Shown: positions 18,855 to 28,981, counted from the stretch's first letter. The stretch: DNA of 64,000 nucleotides from Streptomyces canus (GCF_001514145.1 NZ_KQ948671.1:206417-270416), one strand, 5' to 3'. Notes: a model not told the origin generated them from the letters alone. A program made the numbers and translations.

Positions 18855-21800
18855 ATGCAGATCCGGCTGACCGTCGTAGACCCGCTGGGCCCGCCCGACC
18901 GCGCCCGGGGCCGCGCCGCGAGCTGCGACGTGCTGGTCACGGCTCCCGTCGGCACAGCGCTGGCCGCGGTGGCGACGGCACTCGCCTCGGCGGTCCCGGC
19001 GGACGGGGGCACCTCCCGCGCGGGCGAAGCCGAGCGCGGGGGCGGCCCGGTCGTGCTGTACGCGGACGGGGAGCGGCTCGACACCCAGCGTGCCACCCTG
19101 GGTGAGCCACCGCTGATCGACGGCGCCGTGCTGTCCCTGGGCGCCCCGGCGGCCCCAGAGCCCCACCCCGAGCTCGACGACGCCCCCACCCAGCTCCACG
19201 TGGTCGCCGGCCCCGACGCCGGCGGCGTCCATCTGCTGCACGGCGGCCAGATCCACATCGGCCGCTCCGCCGACGCCGACGTCCCCTTGGACGACCCCGA
19301 CGTCTCCCGCCTGCACTGCGCGGTCACGGTCGCCGCCGACGGCCGCGTGTCGGTGTCCGACCTCGACTCCACGAACGGCACGACCCTGGACGGCACCCGC
19401 GTGGGCACCCGCCCGGTCCGATTCCCTCCCGGGGCACTGCTGAGGATCGGCGAGTCGGTGCTCCGGCTGTCACCGAGCGGGGGGCGACGGCTCGGGACGG
19501 AACCTGACGGCGAGGGCCACGTGCGAGTGACCTCCGTCGACGCCGGGCTCGTGGCGGGCGCGGGCCGGGGCTCGGAGACCACCCCGTACCCGTCGGATGC
19601 GGTCCAGGGGCGCGCAGCGGCAGCAACCGGCGAGGACCGCAGAGATGCCTCGGGCTCGGCCCCCGGTCAGGCCGAGCGCTCGCCACGCGCGCGTGGCCGG
19701 GTGTCGGCAGGCGCCGCAGGGGCCGGATCGGGCGGGTCCGCGCCGTCCCCGGACGCGGCCGAGGGCTCGGCACGCACGCGGGAAGGCCGTGGCAGTAGCG
19801 ACGCCTCACCCCGGTCGCTCACCGACCGGACCCACCACACCTACGGCTCCGCGGGCTGGGGCGCCTCGGGCGGAGGCCCCGAGGGCACGGGAGCACAGGG
19901 CCACGGCCCCGCGGAGCCGCCGGTCGTCGTGCCGGAGCAGGGCGGTGCGCCCCGGATCGAGCGCCGGGACGGAACCGGCGGCGGGCGTCCGGACACCGAC
20001 GACGGCGTCCGGGGCAGGAGCCCCGGCGGAGACACCCACGGCGGCCGGTCCGGGATCGGTTCCTTCGAGGTGACGCGCACCACCGCCGTCCCCCCGCCTC
20101 CCGCGACCGACCAGGACCTGCCCTCGGCTGCCGCCGCACCTGACGCTCCCGCGACCGGCCGCCGCAAGGGCACCCCCCTGCGCGGAACCGACGTACCGCA
20201 AGGCGTGCGGCGCCGTGGCGGGCTGTCCGCCTGGGCCCGGCGGCTGGCCGGGGGGCGGAGCGAGCAGGAGACGCCCGGGCGGGACGAGGCGTACGACGAG
20301 GAGACCGCGCCCGTCACCGCGGTTCCGTCGCCCGCCGCGCCCCAGGCGCCCGAGGCCTGGCCCGACCCGGCGGCCCTGCTGCTGACGGTGCTGGGGCCCG
20401 GCGCGCGTCTGTGGGAGCGCGGGCCCGGGCATCCGGAGGCCCTCACCGTGCGGCTCGGCACCGCCGACCGTGCGGCGCCCGACGGATCGGGGCTGCTGCC
20501 GGCCGTTCCGGTCACCGCGGATCTGCGCGAGGCCGGTGCGCTGGGCCTCGCCGGTCCGCGTGCGCGGCTCGCCGGGCTGGCCCGCGCGGTGGTGGCCCAG
20601 CTCGCCGCCCTGCACGCGCCCGAGACCCTGGAGATCGTCCTGATCAGCGCGGACCGCTCGCGGCCCGCGCGGGAGCGCATCGCCGAGTGGTCCTGGCTCG
20701 GCTGGCTCCCCCATGTCCGCCCGGGGCACGGCCAGGACTGCCGCCTCCTGCTCGCCCATGACCGCGAGCAGGCCGCGGCCCGCACCGACGAACTTCTGCG
20801 GCGCCTGGACGACCACCTGTCCGACGCGGAGGCCGCACCGGCCCGCAGCACGATCCCGGCCGCCCGCTCCGCCGCCCCGCAGGACCGCCTCCGCAACACC
20901 GCCCGCCGGCCCTCCTGGGCCCGGGACGACGCGGAGGAGGAGACGAGCGGCGGTTTCCCGGGGCCGTACACCGTGGTCGTGGTGGACGGCGACCCCGGCG
21001 GCGCGGATCTGCGCAAGGCGGTGGCGCGGCTGGCGGCGGAGGGCCCCCGGGCCGGCATCCACGTCGTGTGCCTGGCCGAGACGGCGCCGGCCTCCCCGGC
21101 GTCCCCGGTCACGGACACGTACGAGGCGGCGTGCGCGGTGGCCCCGACGTTCCGCGAGTGCGGTGCGGTCGGCCTGCTCAGCGGTGACGTGGCGACGGCG
21201 CTGCGGCTCATGCGGGTGGCGCGGGCGGGGGTTCCCGCGCAGGCGGGCACCGAGGCCGACGGCACCGGTGCGGCCCTTTCCGGCAACCGCCCCGAGCCCG
21301 GGCGTCCGGCCACCGGCACGTCCCACCCCGGAACCACCGCGTCCCCGGCCGACGCGCGCCAGGCGGACGCGTCGGGCACCGGCACGCGCGCCGACGCTCG
21401 CACGCGCATCGGCGCCGACGCCGACACCCTCCACCTCACCGCCGACTCCACCCCGACCCCCGTCGGCCACGGCACCGTCGCCGCCGTGGACGCCGTCTCC
21501 GCGGCCTGGGCCGAGCGGTTCGCCCGCGCGCTGGCGCCGTTGCGTACGGACGGCACCGCCGGTGGGGGGCACGCGCGCGTGTCCTCGCCGTTGCCCCAGG
21601 CGGCGCGGCTGCTGGACGAGTTGGGGCTGGCCCGGGCCACCCCGCCGTCGCTGATGACGCGCTGGGCGGACGCGGCCGACGACCCGGAGTCGCTCGGCGG
21701 CCGGGCGTGGGCGGTGCTGGGGGCCGGACCGCGCGGCCCGGTCTGCGCCGACCTCGTGGCCGAGGGCCCGCACCTGCTGATCGAGGGCGCCGCGGGCAGC

Positions 21801-22745
21801 GGCCGTACGGAACTGCTGCGGGCGGTCGTCGCCTCCCTGGCCGCGGCCGAGCGCCCCGACCGCCTGAGCATCGTCCTGATGGACGGCCGGGACAGCGTGA
21901 GCGCCGGGGGCGGCGGTCACGGCGAGGGCCTGCGGGTGTGCACCGACGTGCCGCATGTGACCACCCATCTCACCGCCAACGACCCGGTCCGCATGCGGGA
22001 GTTCGCCCAGTCCCTGAGCGCCGAGCTGAAGCGGCGCGCGGAGCTGCTCGGCCGCTCCGACTTCGCGGAGTGGCACACCGGCCGGGAGTTGTCGGGCCGC
22101 ATGGTCGCCCAGCGCACGGCGCCCTCACGGGGCACGGCGGGCGACCCGGCCGCCGGTGACCTGGACTCCCCGCCCAGCTCCACGATCCGGCTGCGCCCGG
22201 CGGCGGCCCGCCGTCGCACGGAGACGGCGCCCCCGCTCCCCCGCCTGGTCGTGATCGTGGACGACCTGGACGCCTTGGTCTCCCCGCCCCTGGGCTCCCC
22301 CGGCAGGCCGGCCGCCGGCTCCGTCATACGCGCGCTGGAGGCGGTGTCCCGCGAGGGCGAGCGCCTGGGCGTCCACCTGGTGGCCGCGACCGGCCCGGGC
22401 GGCCGTACGGCCGAGTCGGAAGCGGCCCGCCGGGCCACCCTCCGCGTCACCCTGGACACCCCGGCCACCGGGCCGGACGAACCGGCTCCCGGCCGCGGCC
22501 AACTCACTTGGTCCGACGGCCGGGTCACGGCCTTCCAGGCCGGCCGGGTCACCGGCCGCATACCCCGTACGGCCACCCTCCGCCCCACGGTCGTCCCCCT
22601 GGAATGGGAACGCATGGGCGACCCCCCGGCGCGCCGCCCGGTTCGGGAACTGGGCAACGGCCCGACGGATCTGGCCCTGTTGGCGAGTGCATTGGAACGG
22701 GCAGCGAGGGAAGTCGCAGCGGCAGAGGTTCCGTCGCTGCTCTAG
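18855..22745 (+). CDS. Large FHA-domain protein with FtsK/SpoIIIE-like ATPase module
   Basis: A 1296-residue protein. Residues about 115-200 form a forkhead-associated domain (IHIGRSADADVPLDD, then SRLHC and DSTNGT), which binds phosphothreonine peptides. About 200-480 is a low-complexity Gly/Ser/Pro linker. The C-terminal half resembles FtsK/EccC-type P-loop modules: a phosphate-loop-like EGAAGSGRTELL at about 973 and a Walker B VVIVDDLDAL at about 1131. The P-loop Lys is replaced by Arg, so ATP hydrolysis may be weak or lost. The ATG at 18855 starts the conserved MQIRLTVVDPLG. It is divergent from two Ser/Thr kinases, which suggests a phosphorylation-dependent partnership. No membrane helix is apparent. 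Confidence 0.8.
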   Translation: MQIRLTVVDPLGPPDRARGRAASCDVLVTAPVGTALAAVATALASAVPADGGTSRAGEAERGGGPVVLYADGERLDTQRATLGEPPLIDGAVLSLGAPAAPEPHPELDDAPTQLHVVAGPDAGGVHLLHGGQIHIGRSADADVPLDDPDVSRLHCAVTVAADGRVSVSDLDSTNGTTLDGTRVGTRPVRFPPGALLRIGESVLRLSPSGGRRLGTEPDGEGHVRVTSVDAGLVAGAGRGSETTPYPSDAVQGRAAAATGEDRRDASGSAPGQAERSPRARGRVSAGAAGAGSGGSAPSPDAAEGSARTREGRGSSDASPRSLTDRTHHTYGSAGWGASGGGPEGTGAQGHGPAEPPVVVPEQGGAPRIERRDGTGGGRPDTDDGVRGRSPGGDTHGGRSGIGSFEVTRTTAVPPPPATDQDLPSAAAAPDAPATGRRKGTPLRGTDVPQGVRRRGGLSAWARRLAGGRSEQETPGRDEAYDEETAPVTAVPSPAAPQAPEAWPDPAALLLTVLGPGARLWERGPGHPEALTVRLGTADRAAPDGSGLLPAVPVTADLREAGALGLAGPRARLAGLARAVVAQLAALHAPETLEIVLISADRSRPARERIAEWSWLGWLPHVRPGHGQDCRLLLAHDREQAAARTDELLRRLDDHLSDAEAAPARSTIPAARSAAPQDRLRNTARRPSWARDDAEEETSGGFPGPYTVVVVDGDPGGADLRKAVARLAAEGPRAGIHVVCLAETAPASPASPVTDTYEAACAVAPTFRECGAVGLLSGDVATALRLMRVARAGVPAQAGTEADGTGAALSGNRPEPGRPATGTSHPGTTASPADARQADASGTGTRADARTRIGADADTLHLTADSTPTPVGHGTVAAVDAVSAAWAERFARALAPLRTDGTAGGGHARVSSPLPQAARLLDELGLARATPPSLMTRWADAADDPESLGGRAWAVLGAGPRGPVCADLVAEGPHLLIEGAAGSGRTELLRAVVASLAAAERPDRLSIVLMDGRDSVSAGGGGHGEGLRVCTDVPHVTTHLTANDPVRMREFAQSLSAELKRRAELLGRSDFAEWHTGRELSGRMVAQRTAPSRGTAGDPAAGDLDSPPSSTIRLRPAAARRRTETAPPLPRLVVIVDDLDALVSPPLGSPGRPAAGSVIRALEAVSREGERLGVHLVAATGPGGRTAESEAARRATLRVTLDTPATGPDEPAPGRGQLTWSDGRVTAFQAGRVTGRIPRTATLRPTVVPLEWERMGDPPARRPVRELGNGPTDLALLASALERAAREVAAAEVPSLL

Positions 22746-22758
22746 ACGTGAAGGGATC

Positions 22759-22775
22759 CGGGGGCAGCGCCCCCG
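22759..22775 (+). terminator. Terminator of the FHA gene
   Basis: A 7-bp GC-only stem (CGGGGGC/GCCCCCG) with a 3-nt loop, 14 bp after the stop codon. Confidence 0.55.
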
Positions 22776-22897
22776 AACGACGCGTGCCCCGACGCACCGG
22801 CACTGGTCACGACGGCATCACGATCTTCCAGTTGACAGCGGACGCCCACTTGCCGACCTCGTTCCCCCGGCGTAGACCAGTTCGCACGGGACAGCCC

Positions 22898-22909
22898 TCG
22901 AACGTTCGA
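22898..22909 (+). promoter_or_regulatory. Palindrome before the sugar importer (possible operator)
   Basis: TCGAACGTTCGA is a perfect 12-bp palindrome, 25 bp before the binding-protein start and flanked by CTCG-like bases (CTCGAACGTTCGACGAG). It could be an operator for a LacI- or GntR-type sugar regulator. No regulator gene adjoins this operon. Confidence 0.4.
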
Positions 22910-22933
22910 CGAGGAACGAAGAACGGGGTCGTG

Positions 22934-24328
22934 ATGCGCAGCACGAGCAGCACCAACTGGCAGCCCAGGTCAGCGAACAGGGCTGCCGCGAAAACGGCGG
23001 CCGCCGCCCTCGCGGCAGCCCTCGCCCTCTCGCTCACCGCATGCGGCGGAGACGACGACAAGAGCAGTGACACGGGCGCGACAGGCGGCAAGGAGACGGG
23101 TACCAGCGTCACCCTGCCCAAGCTGAACGGCCAGAGCCTCCAGGTCGCCGCCGTCTGGAGCGGCGAGGAGCAGGCCAACTTCAAGAAGGTCCTGGCGGAG
23201 TTCGAGAAGCGCACCGGCGCCAAGGTGACCTTCGTGCCCGCCCAGGACCCGATCGTGAACTTCCTGGGTTCGAAGGTCGCGGGCGGCCAGCCGCCGGACA
23301 TCGCGATGCTTCCGCAGCCGGGTGCCATCAAGCAGGCCGTGGACAAGAAGTGGGCCAAGCCCCTCGGCGCCGAGGCCAAGGCCGAGCTCGCCAAGAACTA
23401 CTCGCAGGGCTGGCAGGACATCGGCAAGATCGGCGGCACCCAGTACGGCGTCTACTACAAGGCCGCCAACAAGTCCCTGATCTGGTACAACGCCCAGGTC
23501 TTCGAGAACGCGGGCGCCACCGAGCCGAAGACCTGGGACGAACTGCTCACCACCGCCCAGACGGTCTACGACTCGGGTGTGACCCCGTTCTCCGTCGGCG
23601 GCGCCGAGGGCTGGACCCTGACGGACTGGTTCGAGAACATCTATCTCTCCCAGGCGGGCCCGGAGAAGTACGACCAGCTGGCCAAGCACGAGATCAAGTG
23701 GACGGACCCGTCCGTGAAGGACGCGCTGACCACGCTGGCCCAGGTGTGGGGCAAGAAGGACTATGTCGCGGGCGGCGCGAAGGGCGCGCTGCAGACGGAC
23801 TTCCCGGCCTCGGTGACGCAGACCTTCACCGGCGGCGACCAGCCCAAGGCGGCGATGGTCTACGAGGGCGACTTCGCGCAGGTCAACATCCAGACGGCCA
23901 AGGCGAAGGTCGGCACGGACGCGAAGGTGTTCCCGTTCCCGAAGGTCGGTGACACCGCCCCCGTGGTCTCCGGCGGCGACGCGGCCGTGATCCTGAAGGA
24001 CTCCAAGGCGTCGCAGGCGCTGGCGACCTTCCTGGCCTCGCCCGACGCGGCGACCATCCAGGCCAAACTGGGCGGCTATCTCTCGCCGAACAAGAGCGTG
24101 GACATCTCGGTGTATCCGAACCCGGTGCAGCAGAAGATCGCCAAGGCGCTGATCGACTCCGGTGACGACTTCCGCTTCGACATGTCCGACCAGGCCCCGC
24201 AGGCCTTCGGCGGCACCCCCGGCAAGGGCGAGTGGAAGGCGCTCCAGGACTTCCTGACGAACCCGAAGGACATCGCGGGCACGCAGGCCAAGCTGGAGGC
24301 CGACGCGGCGGCCGCCTACGGGAACTGA
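22934..24328 (+). CDS. ABC importer sugar-binding lipoprotein
   Basis: A 464-residue extracytoplasmic solute-binding protein of the carbohydrate uptake type 1 family. A Lys/Arg start and Ala-rich segment end in the lipobox LTACGG (Cys about residue 37), so the mature protein is lipid-anchored outside the membrane. Features such as VAAVWSGEEQANFKKVL, PPDIAMLPQPG and GVYYKAANKSLIWYN match alpha-glucoside-binding proteins of the AglE type. The GTG three bases upstream (22931) is an alternative start. Two permease genes follow with gaps or overlaps of a few bases. No ATPase gene is linked; streptomycete sugar importers usually borrow the shared ATPase MsiK encoded elsewhere. Confidence 0.88.
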   Translation: MRSTSSTNWQPRSANRAAAKTAAAALAAALALSLTACGGDDDKSSDTGATGGKETGTSVTLPKLNGQSLQVAAVWSGEEQANFKKVLAEFEKRTGAKVTFVPAQDPIVNFLGSKVAGGQPPDIAMLPQPGAIKQAVDKKWAKPLGAEAKAELAKNYSQGWQDIGKIGGTQYGVYYKAANKSLIWYNAQVFENAGATEPKTWDELLTTAQTVYDSGVTPFSVGGAEGWTLTDWFENIYLSQAGPEKYDQLAKHEIKWTDPSVKDALTTLAQVWGKKDYVAGGAKGALQTDFPASVTQTFTGGDQPKAAMVYEGDFAQVNIQTAKAKVGTDAKVFPFPKVGDTAPVVSGGDAAVILKDSKASQALATFLASPDAATIQAKLGGYLSPNKSVDISVYPNPVQQKIAKALIDSGDDFRFDMSDQAPQAFGGTPGKGEWKALQDFLTNPKDIAGTQAKLEADAAAAYGN

Positions 24329-24332
24329 CGCG

Positions 24333-25676
24333 ATGACAGCGGCCACCGAGGCAGGGGTCCCTCCGGCCCCTGCCTCCCCCAAGTCGCGCAAGAGCGTGAC
24401 CGGCACACGCAGGATCGTGGCAGCGATGTTCCTGCTGCCCGCCCTCGTGCTGCTGGGCGCGCTCGTGGTCTACCCCATCGGGTACTCGATCGTCCGCAGC
24501 TTCTACAACCAGTCCGGCGACGGATTCGCCGGAATCGACAACTACAAGGCCCTGTTCACCGACGACGGCATCCGCACGGCCCTGAAGAACAACATCATCT
24601 GGGTGGTGTTCGCGCCGACGATCGCCACCGCGCTCGGGCTGGTCTTCGCGGTGCTGACCGAACGGGTGCGCTGGGGAACGGCGTTCAAGCTGGTCGTCTT
24701 CATGCCGATGGCGATCTCGATGCTGGCGGCGGGCATCATCTTCCGGCTCGTCTACGACCAGGACCCGGACAAGGGATTCGCGAACGCGGTGTGGGTGGGC
24801 GTGCACGACACGTTCAGTCAGGCCTCGGCGTTCCCGAAGGCGCACCCCGGCCGTGAGTCGCCGCTGGTGGCTCAGGGGGGCGGGTTCATCACCAAGACGA
24901 CCGTCCGCACCGGCGGCACGGTCACCCTGCCCCTGGTGGGCGTCGCCCCGGACCAGATGCCCGGCGACGCGAAGAAGGCCGTGGCACCCCAGGCCGACCC
25001 GGGCAGGATCACCGGCACGACCTGGCAGGACTTCACCCGCGGCAAGGGTGTCGGCACGCTGGGCGGGGTCGACCCGAGCGAACTCGGTTACCCCGGCATG
25101 AAGATCGAGGCGGTCAAGGACGGCAAGGTCGTCGAGACGGCGAAGGCCGGGGACGACGGCACGTTCTCCTTCTCGGAGAAGGCCGACGGGGCCCAACTGC
25201 GGCTTCCGGCGAGCAACTTCAAGGAGGCCTACAACGGGCTGGACTGGCTCGGCCCGTCGCTGGTGACACCGGCGATCATCGGGTCGTACATCTGGATGTG
25301 GGCCGGTTTCGCGATGGTGCTGATCGCGGCCGGGCTCGCGGGCATTCCCCGCGAACTCCTGGAGGCGGCCCGGGTCGACGGCGCGAGCGAGTGGCAGGTC
25401 TTCCGCAGGGTCACGGTCCCGCTCCTCGCGCCCGTTCTCGCGGTCGTCACCGTGACCCTGATGATCAACGTCCTGAAGGTCTTCGACCTGGTCTTCATCA
25501 TCGCCCCTGGCTCCTCGCAGGACGACGCGAACGTCCTCGCCCTGGAGCTCTACCGCAAGGGCTTCGCCGAGGACCAGCCGGGCATCGCGAGCGCCATCTC
25601 GGTGTTCCTGCTGCTGCTGGTGATCCCGGTGATGTGGTTCAACATTCGTCGGCTCAGGCGGGAGGTACGGCGATGA
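24333..25676 (+). CDS. ABC sugar permease, MalF/AglF type with large inserted loop
   Basis: A 447-residue membrane permease. It has an N-terminal membrane helix (IVAAMFLLPALVLLGALVVYP), further helices, and the cytoplasmic EAA loop that contacts the ATPase (ELLEAARVDGASEWQVFRRV). Between helices (about 165-300) it carries a long hydrophilic insertion rich in Gly/Thr/Lys, like the extra outside domain of MalF and AglF; this makes it about 130 residues longer than ordinary sugar permeases. It starts 4 bp after the binding-protein stop, and its stop overlaps the next start (ATGA). It pairs with the next gene to form the transport channel. Confidence 0.9.
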   Translation: MTAATEAGVPPAPASPKSRKSVTGTRRIVAAMFLLPALVLLGALVVYPIGYSIVRSFYNQSGDGFAGIDNYKALFTDDGIRTALKNNIIWVVFAPTIATALGLVFAVLTERVRWGTAFKLVVFMPMAISMLAAGIIFRLVYDQDPDKGFANAVWVGVHDTFSQASAFPKAHPGRESPLVAQGGGFITKTTVRTGGTVTLPLVGVAPDQMPGDAKKAVAPQADPGRITGTTWQDFTRGKGVGTLGGVDPSELGYPGMKIEAVKDGKVVETAKAGDDGTFSFSEKADGAQLRLPASNFKEAYNGLDWLGPSLVTPAIIGSYIWMWAGFAMVLIAAGLAGIPRELLEAARVDGASEWQVFRRVTVPLLAPVLAVVTVTLMINVLKVFDLVFIIAPGSSQDDANVLALELYRKGFAEDQPGIASAISVFLLLLVIPVMWFNIRRLRREVRR

Positions 25677-26581
25677 CCACTCAGGCCGAAAGGCTTCCCG
25701 AGACGGCACCGGCCGACGGGGTGAAGGCGAAGCAGTCGCTCGGCTCACGGCTCGTCGAGCGGGTCAGCGGCGGGCTGATCAGCGTCGTCCTCGTCCTCGT
25801 CGGCCTGTTCTGGCTGGTGCCGACGATCGGGCTGCTGATCTCCTCGCTGCGCAGCCCGCAGGACCTCGCCGCGACCGGCTGGTGGAAGGTCTTCACCGAG
25901 CCGTCCCAGATGACCCTCGACAGCTACGACAAGCTGCTCCACAACAGCGACATCACCGGCTCCATCGTCAACACCGTGCTGATCACGGTCCCGGCGACGG
26001 TCCTGGTGATCGTCATCGGCGCGCTCGCGGGCTATGCGTTCGCGTGGATGGAGTTCCCGGGCCGCGACTGGTGGTTCATGGGCGTGGTCGGTCTGCTGGT
26101 GGTGCCGGTCCAGGTGGCGCTGATCCCGATCGCCGAACTCTTCGGCAAGCTGGGCCTGTTCGGCAACATCTTCGGGGTGATCCTCTTCCACACGGGCTTC
26201 GGTCTGCCCTTCGCGGTGTTCCTGCTGCGGAACTTCTTCGCGGAGATCCCCCGCGAACTCCTGGAGGCGGCAAGGCTCGACGGTGCGGGTGAACTGCGCC
26301 TGTTCGCGCGGGTGGTGATGCCGCTCGGCGCGCCCGCGATCGCGAGCCTGGGCATCTTCCAATTCCTGTGGGTGTGGAACGACATGCTGATCGCCCTGGT
26401 GTTCACGGACGCGGACAGCCAGCCGATCACGGTCGCCCTGCAGACCCAGATGCGCGCCTTCGCCGACAACGTCGACGTCCTGGCACCGGGCGCGTTCATC
26501 TCCATGGTGATCCCGCTGCTCGTGTTCTTCGCGTTCCAGCGGCAGTTCGTGTCCGGCGTGATGGCGGGCGCGGTCAAGTAG
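25673..26581 (+). CDS. ABC sugar permease, MalG/AglG type
   Basis: A 302-residue second permease subunit with about six membrane helices. The EAA loop reads ELLEAARLDGAGELRLFARVVMP. The C-terminus, VFFAFQRQFVSGVMAGAVK, is the usual end of MalG-type permeases, where the tail reaches the ATPase. The ATG overlaps the stop of the first permease by 4 bp, which fixes the start and implies coupling. A strong hairpin follows, closing the importer operon. Confidence 0.92.
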   Translation: MTTQAERLPETAPADGVKAKQSLGSRLVERVSGGLISVVLVLVGLFWLVPTIGLLISSLRSPQDLAATGWWKVFTEPSQMTLDSYDKLLHNSDITGSIVNTVLITVPATVLVIVIGALAGYAFAWMEFPGRDWWFMGVVGLLVVPVQVALIPIAELFGKLGLFGNIFGVILFHTGFGLPFAVFLLRNFFAEIPRELLEAARLDGAGELRLFARVVMPLGAPAIASLGIFQFLWVWNDMLIALVFTDADSQPITVALQTQMRAFADNVDVLAPGAFISMVIPLLVFFAFQRQFVSGVMAGAVK

Positions 26582-26600
26582 CCCGTGCGAAAGCCGACTT

Positions 26601-26632
26601 GAAGGGGCGGGCCGGTACCGGTCCGCCCCTTC
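26601..26632 (+). terminator. Terminator of the sugar importer operon
   Basis: An inverted repeat with arms GAAGGGGCGG and CCGCCCCTTC, whose inner bases GGTACC can also pair. It starts 20 bp after the permease stop. Confidence 0.75.
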
Positions 26633-26721
26633 GCGTTCGCCCGAATGCCGTACGGACCGTAACCAAGCTCCTCCATGGGGCGTTCCCGGGCAGAACTGCC
26701 GCGCCGACCCATGGATGTGCC

Positions 26722-28981
26722 GTGCCCAGGTTCAGTGTCATCGTCCCCGCGTACAAGGTTCAGGCGTATCTGCCCGCATGCCTGGAATCGGTGCTGTCAC
26801 AGTCGTACGAGGATCTGGAACTGATCGTGGTCGACGACCGCTCGCCGGACGCGTGCGGCGAGATCGCCGACGAGTTCATGGCCCGCGATCCGCGTGTCCG
26901 GGCGGTTCACCTGGCGCGGAACAAGGGGCTCGGCCTCGCCCGCAACGCGGGGATCTCGGAGGCGACGGGCGACTACCTGGTCTTCCTGGACGGCGACGAC
27001 ACCCTCACCCCGCACGCGCTGCGGGCGATCGCCGACCGGCTGAAGGAGACGGGCGAACCGGACGTCCTGCTCTACGACCACGCGCTCGTCCCCTGGTCGG
27101 GCGAGACCGTCCGCACCGCCTTCACAGGGCAGCTCACCGAGCAGGGCCCGGCCCCCTTCCTCCTGGAGGACCGCCCGGGGCTGCTGCGGGCACCGACGAC
27201 GGCCTGGAACATGGCGTACCGCGGGGAGTTCGTCGAAGGCGGGGGGCCTCGCCTTCCCGCCCGGCCACCACGCGGACACGCCCTGGACGTACCAGGTCCT
27301 GATGAGCGCCGAGTCGATCGCCACCCTGGACCGGGTCTGCGTCCACCACCGGCAGCGCCGACTGAGCCGGGCCCTCGGCACGGCCTACCACTTCGACATC
27401 TTCGACCAGTACGACAGGGTCTTCGCCCACGTCGACTCGCGCCCCGAACTCGCGCGGTGGCGGCCGGTGTTGTTCCACCGCATGGTGGACGACCTATGGG
27501 CGGTGTTCGCCGGGCGGGACCGTCTCCCGCGCGGCAGCCGTGCCGAGTTCCTGCGGCGGGCCCGCGACCACTACCGCGCCCACCGCACCCCGGGCCACCC
27601 GGTGCCGGCGCGCTCCTGGCTGCGCCACCAGGTGCTCCGCCTGGGCCTGTACCGCACCTACCGGGTCGTCGAACTGGCGCGGCGGCTCGGGCAGCGTGCC
27701 ACCGGGCCGGTCGTCCGCCTCGCCGGGGCCCTGCGCGCGGCGGCCCTCCGGCTCCACTACCGCGTCCAGCTGTGCCTCCCCCTGCGCGAGGACCGGGCCG
27801 TCTTCGCCGCGTACGGAGGTCGCGGCCACGGCTGCAACCCGGGCGCGCTGGAGGAGGCGTTCCGCACCTTCGCCCCGCACCTCCGCACCGCGTGGATCGC
27901 CCGTCCCGAGCACCACCACACGATCCCGACCGCGACTCTCCGGCTGCGCCCCGGCACGGCCGCCTACTGGACGGCGCTCGCCCGCTCCAAGTACCTCGTG
28001 AACAACACCGACTTCGACAGCCGCCTGGTCAAGCGCCCCGGCCAGGTCCTCGTCCAGACCCAACACGGCACGCCGCTCAAGCACATGGGCCTGGACCTCC
28101 AGGAACGCCCGGCAGCGGCAGGGGACTTGGACTTCGACGAGATGCTGAGCGGCGTCGACCAGTGGGACTACCTGCTGTCCCCCAACCGCCACACCACCCT
28201 GACCTGGGAACGCGTCTTCCCCGGCGGCTACACCGTGCTCCCCTACGGCTGTCCCCGCAACGACGTGTTCCAGCGGGCGACTTCGCAGGACGTACGGCGG
28301 CTGCGCGAGTCCCTCGGCATTCCCGAGAGGTCGGTCGCGATCCTGTACGCGCCGACCCACCGCGACTACCGCCGCACCCAGCGCGCCACCCTCGACCTCG
28401 ACCGCCTCCTGCGCCGGCTGGGCCCCCGCTTCGTCGTGCTGGCCCGCGCCCACCACCGCCACGGCGGCCCGCTCGCCTCCCCCGCGACCGGCCGGGTCAT
28501 CGAGGTCAGCGACCACCCGAGCGTCGAGTCCCTGTGTCTGGCCTCGGACGCCCTGGTCACCGACTACTCGTCCCTGATGTTCGACTACGCCAACCTGGAC
28601 CGCCCGATCGTGATCCACGCCGAGGACCAGGAGGCGTACGAGGCGGCCCGCGGCACCTACTTCGACCTGCGGTCCTTCCCGCCGGGCGCGGTCGCGCGCA
28701 GCGAGGACGAACTGACCGACATCTTCGCCACCGGCCACTGGCACGGCTCCCGCTCCACCCAGCTGCGCTCGGCGTTCCGGGAGCGCTTCTGCCCGTACGA
28801 CGACGGCCGCGCCTCCGAGCGGGTCGTACGCCATGTCGTCCTGGGCGAGACCGAGTTGCCCCCGGTGATCCCGCTCGCCGAGCGTCACCCGGTGCCGTCG
28901 GCGGCGGCGGCGCTCGACCGCTTCCCGCTGGCCACCGTGCCCCTTCCCGCGACGGCCACGCCCGTCACCGAGCCCCACTAG
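26722..28981 (+). pseudogene. Frameshifted GT2 glycosyltransferase-TagF-like glycerophosphotransferase fusion
   Basis: Two open frames together encode one wall-polymer enzyme. The first (GTG 26722 to about 27245) is a family 2 glycosyltransferase: VPRFSVIVPAYKVQAYL, VDDRSPD and the DGDDT metal motif. The second frame (from about 27242 to 28981) continues the same protein (GLAFPPGHHADTPWTYQVL) into a CDP-glycerol glycerophosphotransferase domain: TQHGTPLKHMG, YAPTHRDY, ASDALVTDYSS. The join is at a run of six G (27241-27246). Removing one G restores a single protein of about 752 residues, matching bifunctional streptomycete teichoic-acid enzymes. It may be a true null allele, transcript slippage or a base-calling error. 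Confidence 0.8.

Noticed and set aside
26722..28981. Two separate genes (GT2 and TagF)
   Set aside because: The second frame begins mid-domain and continues the first protein without its own start region.
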